Positions 14,001-24,500 of a stretch of 64,000 bases of DNA are shown here, one piece after another. Source of the stretch: Chrysomallon squamiferum (Eukaryota > Mollusca > Gastropoda > Neomphalida > Peltospiridae); NCBI GenBank assembly GCA_012295275.1, contig CM022667.1, forward strand, positions 18,635,245 to 18,699,244. The letters are read 5' to 3'. A program made the position numbers and the translations under genes. The notes beneath the pieces were generated by a model, which made no database searches, had not been told where the DNA came from, and saw only the letters and a list, made by a program, of their open reading frames with translations. Every line of letters begins with the position of its first letter. Positions within the stretch are counted from its first letter, which is position 1.

Positions 14001-14959
14001 GCTTGAAATGTGAATATTTTCTTGATTAATATAATACAATTCTTCAAAACCCTCAAAAACAAAGTGTGAAACATTGCAGATTGGGATTGCTAAAATTGAT
14101 GACTTCATTAAAACACAAATAATTATCTTCTTAAAACCATCTTCACTTAATTTTATTATTTTTTCTTTCTCTTCTTAGCAGTATAACTACGTTTATATAT
14201 TTATTTGTAATGGGCAGTTTTCATGTAATTGATACAGGAATACTCGAAACTGCTGAAGAACAAGGTTGAAGTTGATGACAGTTTTGAGCTGGTGGAAACA
14301 TTGAAAGACTCAGATTCATGGTGTGATTGTAAACCTTATAAAAAGGTACAAACCTTCTGTACATTCATCAAGCTTCTGCAGGCTATGTCTGTGATAGGGA
14401 TGACTTAATCTTTTTAATAAAATGGGGAAGGGAAATAAACACAAATGTGAAATTCATTTTAAATTTTAAGAAAGTAATCGTGTTCATGAAAAATACATTT
14501 GTTAAGAAGTAATGGAATTGTTCCATTATAATGTTCTCTAAGACTGCATACATTGATGATATTCACGTTGTTTTTTTCAACTCTAATATTTTAAAACAGT
14601 GGAAATATTTAAATTTTATGTTGCATGAGTGTGTGTGTGTATATGTGTGTTTTTTACCTCTCTCTCTTTCTCTCTCCCTCCCTCTCTCATTTTCTATCAC
14701 CTGGCATGCTCAGATCACAAGGTTGCCAAATTAAAAATATCCAACCTTTAGTTACAATTGTTAATTTCTTTTCCCATTATTATTATGTTGAAAATGGTGA
14801 TGAATTCAGGTTGATTTTATGAATTTGGTTTTTTCTTTATTATTTCTTTTGTTTTGTAGCTTGAATATCATGATAAATGTATCATATTGTTAACTTATTT
14901 TTATTATTTATTTATCTTTTTATTTATTTTATTTATAGGTGGAACATGATGAATTATAG
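3026..14959 (+). CDS. POGLUT2/3: Protein O-glucosyltransferase 2/3 (KDEL motif-containing protein, KDELC1/2 type)
   Basis: An ER-lumen glycosyltransferase; vertebrate POGLUT2/3 add O-glucose to EGF repeats of proteins such as Notch and fibrillins. Exons: 3026-3222, 6609-6814, 7200-7411, 10899-10976, 11447-11619, 12156-12393, 12710-12919, 13451-13540, 14238-14345, 14939-14959. They join in phase into 510 residues, close to the usual ~500. Residues 1-26 form a signal peptide (MRKIPVCN then a Leu/Ile-rich core). This start is preferred over an in-frame ATG at 2969, which would bury the signal. About residues 30-145 are a filamin-type repeat (PYSITG). A CAP10/GT90 domain follows, with [19 protein letters not shown] (314-323), [16 protein letters not shown] and VLKQDS. 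The protein ends VEHDEL, an HDEL retrieval signal encoded by a tiny last exon. Which paralogue (2 or 3) cannot be told. Intron 3 carries a mariner relic. Confidence 0.95.
3376..3456. repeat. Palindromic (AAT)n-(ATT)n microsatellite in POGLUT intron 1
   Basis: An AAT-rich run turns directly into an ATT run, so the two halves are reverse complements and can fold into a long AT hairpin. A shorter example of the same design lies at about 1310-1342. Confidence 0.9.
5243..5284. repeat. (GT)n microsatellite in POGLUT intron 1
   Basis: About 21 uninterrupted GT units. Further CA/GT runs lie near 6431-6460, 10986-11023, 16922-16962, 31019-31045 and 39598-39628. Confidence 0.95.
5484..5610 (+). repeat. 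Imperfect tandem repeat in POGLUT intron 1
   Basis: Three imperfect copies of a short unit start near 5484, 5538 and 5571 (CTAAAAAGTG.. then TTGTTTATTG..). Two overlapping open frames here arise from the repeat, with no domain and no good splice sites. Flanking C-rich segments (5390-5410 and 5680-5705) may be parts of an older interspersed element that I cannot identify. Confidence 0.45.
7698..8095 (-). mobile_element. Short mariner/Tc1-type element with a transposase relic
   Basis: Imperfect terminal inverted repeats of about 25 bases (CAGGGTGTCCCATAAAATTC on the left, its counterpart ending GACACCCTG on the right) bound 398 bases, with TA-rich flanks. On the minus strand an open frame within about 7767-8080 matches the C-terminal catalytic part of mariner-type transposases: [20 protein letters not shown], with [13 protein letters not shown] diagnostic of the third acidic residue. 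The N-terminal helix-turn-helix and first catalytic residues are absent, so it is non-autonomous. It lies in intron 3 of POGLUT2/3 in antisense orientation. Confidence 0.85.
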
Positions 14960-15796
14960 CTCCATCAGAAAAAGACTGATATTCTTTTGTAATAACAACT
15001 GCTAGTTTTATTTATTTATACATTATCTATTCATATATGGTCAACAAACTTTTAAATTTAATTTTAAACATTTTACAATTTATTGGTTTTATTATATGTT
15101 CAATACAACTGAATTTTGACATTTAATCATGACAAACCTATGCAGTAGTTAATTTAGTTTTAAATTATGGTGGAACTGAGGTCTGTTGCTGGTAAATAAC
15201 ACTGACATCTAGTGGTTTTGTATTATCATGTTGTTATAATCTATTTGTATCTCACATAAAAAAGAATAACCATTTCCTGCAGTTGATATTTATCATTCAT
15301 TTTAAGATCTTATGGCGACAAATAAATATTATACACACAGAGAAAATAAAAAATCCCTTATATCAATACATTATTTAGGAAGAATTATTATTTTTAATTT
15401 TCTTTGGTTTGTTTTAAATTTTAATAATTTAATAATACAAAGTAAAATTTAATAATAACTGAATGCATTGTTTTTAATTAACCACAAATTAAATTTATTT
15501 ATTATATATGTTTAGAGCTGAAAAAGTAAATAAAATCTGGATCTGGATTTTTTGCATGCCTCTATGCAACGTATTTTAATGCAATGTGAGTTTTCATTAT
15601 AATTGTTATAAATGTTCTTTTCTTTTTTTTTCTTCTCCTGTGTTTGTTTGATTACTTAAATTTAAATTATTATTGTTGTTTTGAATTTCACTGAATGCAT
15701 TTGTAATCAGTTTTTATATATATGTGATGGAACTTACCAAAAGTTAAACATTTTGTTTTATACAAAAAAAGAGTGTATATAAATCAATAAAATTTA
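14960..15796. other. Convergent intergenic region, 3' UTRs of POGLUT2/3 and JMJD4
   Basis: About 840 bases of AT-rich sequence between the two stop codons. An AATAAA near 15323 is a plausible poly(A) signal for POGLUT. No open frame of note. Confidence 0.5.
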
Positions 15797-16927
15797 TTAA
15801 GCAAATTTTGTTAATGTTGCTGTAATTTCATCCAAAAGTGTTTCAGGCTGAACATCAAGAAAGCTTGTATCAGTTTCCATCCAGTCTTCATTTTCTATCA
15901 TTTGCATAACAATGTCTTTGACTCTGCTTAAGTCAAACAGAACTTGTTTCTTTTCACAGAATCTCCAATGCAGATAGTGTTTTCTGTTATGTAGTAATTT
16001 TGTCACTTCTTGTTCACTAGACAGTCCTTCAGTCAAATCAAGGCACTTACTATTATTCATCGGTCTTCTATTTTTTGATGTAGGAATTTCGAAACTGCTC
16101 TTTAATTGAGACTGTTTATTTAGATCATGATTGTCAATTTCTGCAGTACAACTGTTGCTTGTGTGTTGAATACAGTTTTCTGATAGTTTATCTGTTTTAC
16201 TATTTTCATGAACACACTCATCTTTTTCGTATTTCAAAGGACTCTTGTTAAAAGAAAATGGTGAATGGCTGCTGGTAACTTCAGTAAAGCTTTCATTATT
16301 TGAAGATTTGACAGATACATCTCTAACAGCAACTGGACATGGATTCTCTGTGTTAAACACAATGTCTCCTTCCTTGGATTGTTGGTTCTCTAACACACAG
16401 TTATTCTGACAGTCTAGAGATTTTAGTCTGTGTTGGGCAACTGACAGCAGTAATTTATAAAAATCAACATAATTGGTTCCAAGACTGGCTTTTAAAATAA
16501 GCTGAAAAAACGAGAAAATTAAATTATGTTACTGATATTGCTGTAATTTTAACTGATATAGTTTTACCCACTGCAAGAAAGAATAAAGTTAGCTTATTAA
16601 TACAGAACTGTACAGCCCACAATGAACAAATTAAGATTAAAAACTGGTTAAAATATTGATCAATCAAAAATACTACTTTGGTTATAAAATTTCATCTATT
16701 ATTATAAGCTGACAGCAAACCATTTGGTTTGAAAGTTTTAAACCACCTGGCACTGCTGATGCCACTTCTCCATAGACTGGCAATCTGCAATCTCTTTTTT
16801 AACATCCGCCAAACTCTGCTTGATGAATTGCCAACAAATGTCAATGTTACATCCATTCAGCCAGTTGTGGTTGATAGATATTGTGTCCTCCTTGATAACA
16901 CAAAAAAGAATGAAAGAATGAATGTGT

Positions 16928-16963
<36 letters not shown>

Positions 16964-19731
16964 ATGTCCATGTTTGCATGATTCTTCAAAATCAAATTTT
17001 CCACTTATTTTAAACCACTCGTTAAAAAACAAGTTTAACTGTCAAACATGGATTTTCTAAAAAGTAATCAATTTATTTAAATAAACAAAAACAAAAATTA
17101 CCACAATTATTACATATAAAATTTAGAAAATAAATTAAGGATTCAGCTTTGGGGGAAACAGAGTTCTTACCAAGTTCTGAACCTGGTGATGCCAGCCACT
17201 AGGCACAAAAATAATTTCACCAGCTTCTTGTATTAATTCAAACTTGTGTTGAGGTTTTCCACTGTTTGGGTATTTAGACTCATCTTCCAGTTCAGATGAT
17301 GTAACATCAAACACAAGCTGACCGAACTTGTCTTTCAACACTTCTTCCTCACCTAGGAAATAAATTTAGTGTTTGTTTGTAATAAACTACTAAGGAAGCT
17401 TGCATTGTCACAGATTTAAAATACATATTTAAAATATAACTGGTATACAAAAACGTAAATACAGTTTTTATTATTCCAAGTGTTAAGATTTTGTATTATT
17501 TTATTTATAATATATATTATAAATTTTTACTATTAATGAAAGTTACATAATAAATTTGTAAAAGTTTGTATTTTCTTTATTTTTGGTGTTATTTTGATAA
17601 TATTTCAATATATAGAAACTGCAATGTGCAATATTAGTTTTACTGATTTTTGCTAAGTGGGGTTATGACTTTCCTTTATTTCATTCTTCTTTTCTGATAG
17701 AGAATCATTTAAAAATATGCAGTGATACATTTTACAAATACACATAAAAATATTAATTTGGTAAGACTTACAACATGCATAACATCTGAGAAAACAAATT
17801 TAGGCATCTAATATGTATATTAATTTAAAAAAAAATTTAAAACTAATATCTTAAACCAAATGATTTTGAGATTACCATCCTAATGGGTATATTTTTCTAC
17901 AATAAAATATTAGTTATTCTTTATTAAATACATGCCAGGTGGAAAAAAAACCCATTTCTTTCTGCCACAGATATTAGCTGACCAGCTGTAAGATCTCATT
18001 ACATCAGCATGGAGAGGGGTCCTAAAAAAAAATCAAAAACAAAATCAGCTTTTTTAATAAAGCCACAATAATAATTAAAATAAGTCATAATTTTTATTTT
18101 TTATTTTTATAATAAACTTGAAATCAAATTAATTTCATGGATAATGGTACCAAGTATATCAGACTACTAAGGGTAAAGATAGATCTCTGACCAATCAGAT
18201 TCATTTCTCATTCCAGCCAACACAACACAATTTGAGGCTCTCTTTTTTTTAATTTTTTTAATTTTTTTACTACAGCTATTATTAATAAAATATGCTAAGA
18301 TAATAATTTAAAAAATGAAGCATTCATTTATACCTAATATTTATAAGGATTCGACACTGACAATATGTCTTGATCATAATTATTAGTAATAAAATGTGTT
18401 TATGTAGTATTAAAAAATTAACTCTTCATTTACAACTACAGAAATATTTATAAGAATCTGACAAACCAGGAATTTTTAGGTCCCATGTAAACAAATTTAT
18501 AGTCATCGGATTTGTCAGCTTGAAAATCCCAGAATTCATTTAGCCAGTCAGACTGAAAATATACTGGAGTCTCATATGCAACATATTCTGGAAATGATCT
18601 GCAAATAAAATAAAAATTCTGTTTCTAATGTGACTTGTAAACACAACAGGGTCAATCTGTTATCTTATTTTTCAACTTTTGAGATTTACATTTTCCATGT
18701 GTTTCACTGTACTACTTTTAAACTCTTTCAGGTTCTATACTATAGGACATTACATTATGCTTAGCTTAAATCATCAGGAAAAGGATTAAAACCAAATCTT
18801 TTTATGATCATGTAACACTTAATACAGAATTAAAAAATGAATTGTGTTTTTGTTTTAATATGCCCAGTTAAAGAATAATTTAATTCTTGTTTAAATTTGA
18901 GTTTGTAATTTTATGGTTGGTTATTATAAAATTTTTATGAAATTCATTAATATTATTTTTTTTGCTGCTATAATTATTAATAGCTTGTTTTATGTCCACA
19001 ATATAACAACAAACCTTGTAAAATGCCAGTCCTTCAAATACAAACATTTTTCATCTCCACTGCCTGAGTCACGTTTAATCCAATATTGCAGGAAATCTTT
19101 GAGTAACATTTCCTGTTTAGGATGTGCACAGAACAATTGTTGAGTGCAGTCTGCTACTGGAACAACTGCTTCTCCTGTATTGACACAAAACTGTTTTAAA
19201 TATTTTTTCCTTTTTCACATTTTTTTTTTTGTTTGTTTCTATGTGTGTGAATTATCTCTGAATTAATATTTTGGAAATTAACCTTTAGATTACTGAATAA
19301 ATATAAAAAGTTTAAAGAAACTAATACATAGAATTTAGTTTTCCTTATAAATATTTGATAAAAATAATATTCTTGATATAACCCTTTACATTTAAAATAA
19401 GTTTGTTTTTTAAGAAATAGCTATTTGGATAAATTAACATGTTGAACATACCAAAATGTTCTAGAAGAAATATGAAATTTGGCTTCCCATCTCTGCATAC
19501 CCAGTCTTTACAACTTTGCCAGTTGATTGTAGAAGCTGAGTTCAAAATGCATGGCTTATTTGGCAATAGAAAGTGCAAGAAAAAATCCTCATATGATGGA
19601 AGTTTATCTAACTTCATTATGCCATTGTGGATGATTTCATTTATTCCTTTTTCTCTTAGGCTACCTATTTTATGAAATGTTGATTCAGCTGTAACGTTAT
19701 CAGGTAATGCTGGCCAATTACAATTTGTCAT
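15797..19731 (-). CDS. JMJD4: JmjC-domain lysyl hydroxylase JMJD4
   Basis: A 2-oxoglutarate- and Fe(II)-dependent oxygenase; the human protein hydroxylates eRF1 to support translation termination. Exons in order: 19452-19731, 19015-19174, 18467-18598, 17936-18021, 17171-17352, 16747-16890, 15797-16501, in phase, 562 residues. The JmjC core shows WTPLHADV with Fe ligands H195 and D197, WSANICGRKKWVFFPPG, and the distal histidine in VPSGWHHQV (274-275), then DTISINHNWLNG, a strong JMJD4 signature. The last exon encodes 234 residues, Ser/Asn-rich in the middle, making the protein about 100 residues longer than human JMJD4. The intron after 17936 begins with GC, not GT. A splice acceptor just upstream of the ATG (near 19757) shows the 5' UTR is spliced. 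Confidence 0.93.
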
Positions 19732-21596
19732 AGCATCAAGTCAAATTTACAAATCTGAAATGGAGAGCATAAAAATATTGTAAAAGACAAAGTTATTATT
19801 TTTTTATTATTATCAGTTTTTTTCTTTTTTTTTAATCATTTAACTGAAGGTAAATTGTTCTTAAATATCAAGAAATACTAAATATATAAACTGATAAAAT
19901 AAAACTGAATAAATAATTTATCTCTGTTACAAAGCGCAACTGAAAATGTTTCACATAATCACATGATCCAATTTAATAATCCATTGTGCATACATTTTTT
20001 AATTCATTGATTAGTAAATTCTTTAGTTACAAGTATCCAAATATGTTTAAGAAACATTTTTCCATTTCATACACTAGTAACTAACACATTTATTAGTGTG
20101 AATGAAATCAACATCACTTCAGCTGATAACAAAGATGGGACAAAATGTTCATAACAATATAACACTATTTATTATTGGTTATCGTTGATAACTCACTTAT
20201 GCATGCTTCATATGTATACCTGTGTGTTATACTAATATACCACCCACTGTCTGAATCCAGGTTAATGTAAAAAAAAAATAATATATTAATGTTATTGGTT
20301 TTCACCCATATATTTTATTCTTTCTTTCCTTGTTTGTTATTGTTGTGTATGTGTATGTGGTGAAACAAACAATTCAGAAAATCTGTTTACTATCATGTTC
20401 TGTTATTTGTTATTTATTTAGAACATTTATAAATGTAAAATATGAAAAAGGGATAAAAAAAAATGAAATAATAGGAATACAAATGAAAAAAGAAATTATA
20501 AAATAAATAAATAAATAAATAAAATAAAAACAGGCATGATACTATTATTATTATTATTATTACTCTGTTACTATACTTAAGAAATGTATCAATATTAAAA
20601 TCTGACCGTGTTGATTAGCATTACCATTCATAAATGCACATTCTACAATGATTTACCACAAAATTATTCTGAAACAAACTTGCGATCACTTAAAAAGTAT
20701 TTTTAACCAATACTGAATACAATTAATTATTTATAATTATTAATGTCATTTCATTTGTCGAAAAAATCATTTCTGCTTTGATATTGTAATAACATTATTT
20801 TTAATTATACACTTCTGCGTTTTCGAGGAAAGCATTCGATAAGAAACCGGAAGTTAATGTTAATAGCGCCTTTAAAATAATAATAATAAAAAACTAAATT
20901 CGAGCCTGGAAAGTGCTTCCGGGTTGGAGCATTAAATTCACATGACAGTGAACTGGATTCCTGAGCAGTGTTGCAGGTTTTTTCATTCATTTGTTTTATC
21001 GGATCTTTTTTAACCATTGTTATTTTAGTTATTGTAATTCATTGGTTCAACCAAATCTCCATTCAACAACAACAGCAATAATTTGAACACTCTAATAACT
21101 TAAGCGAAGGTCTAATCAGGATTTTATCATTCACATGGATTATGGTGATAATATATACATCCTTTACATTTAATCGTTATATTACCTAGGCTTGATGCGA
21201 GTTCTACAAAAAAGATTTTCCTGGTCAGGCTTTGCTGTGAAAATTGAAATACCAGTAACAGTCATAGCATATTCTTTTGTTTCTTCCTGTTTTGTAGCTG
21301 TATAAATGATTTGTTATTAGAAAAATGTTTTTAAAAATGAATAAATAAATTAACTAAATTAAAAAACAAACAAAAACAAAGCAACAAATAATAATAATAA
21401 TAATAAGAAGAAGAAGATAAAATATAAACAACAAATAATTAAGTATTCTAATCAAAGGCAAATTTTATTTTGATATATTAATGTATTAACCATTGATCTA
21501 TTTTTAAATTTTAAAAGTTTTACATTTAGTTTCATTGGATTAGCAAGCATTCTTTTTTTCTTTTCAGTTTTAAGTCATTGCCATTTAAATTTAAAT
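19732..21596. promoter_or_regulatory. Divergent intergenic region with probable shared promoter (JMJD4 / double-FYVE gene)
   Basis: Both flanking genes have an acceptor immediately 5' of their ATG exon (minus strand near 19757; plus strand TTTTCAG ending at 21567), so both need untranslated first exons inside this interval. The only stretch that is not strongly AT-rich is about 20810-21050, which holds two ETS-type cores, CCGGAAGT at 20847-20854 and its inverse CTTCCGG at 20916-20922. ETS sites are common in divergent housekeeping promoters. The first exons themselves could not be fixed. Confidence 0.45.
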
Positions 21597-24500
21597 ATGG
21601 GAACATTGGACCAGCCAGCTCTGGACTCCAGATCTCTGGCATCATACTTCAGCAGGATAGATGTCCTCACAGCACCTCAAACTGAACAAGAAGAAACAGT
21701 CAAAGGTAATTTTATAATTTCGTTTTATTGTGTTTATAAAATATTATAATACAAATAATTAATATTAAATACAAACATGTATGTATATTTAAAATAATAG
21801 TAAGTGGGTTATGTTGATTCACTAAAATTACTATATATATATTTCACTATGTGATCTAGTGTGGTACTTTGACTTACAAGTTTAATTCGTTCTGTGACAG
21901 AGCTAGTATATCAAATCAATTTTCCCAACTGAAATTAATTGAAATACCATTAATTCAATCCAGCCCTCCCAAAAACACCCCAATTTTTTATTTTGTTTTG
22001 TTAACTGTTTTTAAATAAGAAAAATGTATTTATGAATGCCAATTAATGTAAAATAAAATAAAAGAGAATGTAAATAAATAAACTGGTATTTATCTTGGTG
22101 ATTAGACAAATTATTCTAACCCTTTGGCTGCAGTTAGACTTTATCAACTCCTTCTCCTTCAGTATGGTACATATACTGCCTAGCCTAGTCGACTACATGC
22201 ACATCTTGCTCATAGTTTTCTATGAATTCAGACTTTAATTCAATGGACATCATCTGCTTCCTTTTCTCAGCACTGTCATTAGGATCCATGGCCAGAAAAA
22301 AAGAAATTTTGCAAAGTACTGCACAGAATTAATAATATTAATACAGTTAACTTATATGTACATATTTGTATGAACTGGGCAAAAAAAAAAATATTTGTTA
22401 AAATCTGTATCATTAATATTTTTTGATGTAATTTCAAACAAATATGTACATGTTTGTTTGAAATTACATAAAAAAATATTTGTTTAGACGTGGCTTTAAG
22501 TAAGACTTATAACAATTATGTGTTTAATGTTTCAGCAATAACAAAACATCACTGGAAACCAAATGAGTCAAGATCAAGTTGTTCTAACACATCTTGCAGA
22601 AAACAGTTTTTGTTGATTGAAAGACCTTGTCATTGTCGAAGGTATTACTAAAAGAGCATATATTAAAATTGACAGATGGATATTTTACCACTGAAAGTAA
22701 TTTTACTAAACTGATTATTACAGAGATAAATTTAGACAATTTTTATTTTGAAATTAATTTTACAAAATTGATTATAGCTTTAAGCATTTTTGATCACTAA
22801 AGTAATATTGGTATCTTACCTTTTTAGGAATGTTTTGAATACTCAAACTTTATTTTAAACACAAAATTATTTAAAATATTATATTATATTATATTATATT
22901 ATATAATATTATATTATAGAAAATCCTGCCATCTATCTGTATAAACTGTATGTGAAAAATAAATGAAATTTGTATTTAGTCAATGACCCTGTTCTCAGGC
23001 AGTCTCCTTTTAATTCTAAAATCCCAAAAATTCTGAAATCCGAAACAAGTTTGGTCCCAAGCATTGCAGATAAAAGAGTCTCAATCTGTATTGTAATTAA
23101 AACCTAATATTTGATTTACATATTTTTTTCAAGCAATATAAAATTATATATTGGGGTCATTCCGTGTCAAATCACCCAATGGTTTAAACCCGACCGTCTC
23201 AGATTTTTATGAAACTTGGTATACTTGTTGACTGGGATCCCACAGCACCAAATCTGACATTTTAGCTCAATCAGACCAGTGGTGTGGGAGATACGGCCCA
23301 CGGAATTTTGAGATTTTTGCCAAAAATGGGTGTGACAACCAACCTTAGAACCCTCATATCTCAGGAACTACTGGGCCAATCTTCACAAAATTGGTATTGT
23401 TAGAAAGGCAAAATGACAAGGATACCAAATCTGCCAATTTTGTTTAGTTTGGAAAATATTGGAGTACCTTGACCTTTTGACCTTTGCTATGACCTTGAAA
23501 TTGACCGTGTGGATCACGTGATCTTGAGATGACCTTTATTGAAATTTAATCTCCCACATGTTAACTAAAACATATAAAAGTTTCCTGGGTGTAATATTTT
23601 TTTGTTTAGCCACAATATAGATTTAAAAAATGCACCTACCTGAAAATAACACCTTTTCAGCCATTAACATCTGATTGACTAAAACCTGAATGATCAATTC
23701 TGGATGCTAAGAATCACCATCTCTCTTGATCATTGAGTAAGACATTGTAGGCCTACATGTATGCATAAAGTTCACATATAAAAGTTTCCTGGGTATAATA
23801 TTTTTGTTTAGCCTTAATAGAGATTTAAAAAATGCATACCTGCATGGATGATTGATACAATGCATTACAATGTACATTTTCTCTGAGACTAAAAACTCAT
23901 CTTTGGAGTTAAAACCCACCTGACATGTCTGAAGGAATGCCTGAAGGATATGAAAAGATGCCAAATGGCATGACATGTTCTACACAATCAGGCTCAAAGG
24001 GTTAACAGGAAGTAATGCTTCAGGCAGGTCAGGAGCTCCTTTAGATTCCCTGGTGCAATCCCCATTGAGCACATGGCAATTTGAAGTTTAAGACAAAGAA
24101 GTTTCTTCATCTGCATTTCTTTGACAATCTGAAGCTTTTTAAGTTGGACACAATGTCAGATGTTGATATATAAACAATATTTTTATTTCATAAAACCTGT
24201 TACGTAATTTTATCATGTCATGTGGGCCTTGCCATTGGTTTTGAACAAGGTTTCAGTCAACAGTACAACCCAGTCTGAAATCAGATGTCATCAAGTGATG
24301 CACTGCATAATGTATTTGTACACCAAGTCTTCGGCACAGATTATGAATAAGGTCTACTTCACCTTAATAAACTGTGATTTATACTTGAGAAGATTGACAT
24401 AAATGACTAAGACTTGTGGGCCTTTGGCAATATCACATGTACTCTGCTGCCATTTTATGACCTGCTTAACTTTACTGAAAGGGTTTCAGGATTTGATTTA

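Noticed and set aside
20805-21017. Minus-strand 70-codon open frame in the JMJD4/FYVE spacer
   Set aside because: Contains a poly-Tyr stretch from a microsatellite and no domain. It overlaps the probable promoter and may be part of an untranslated first exon.
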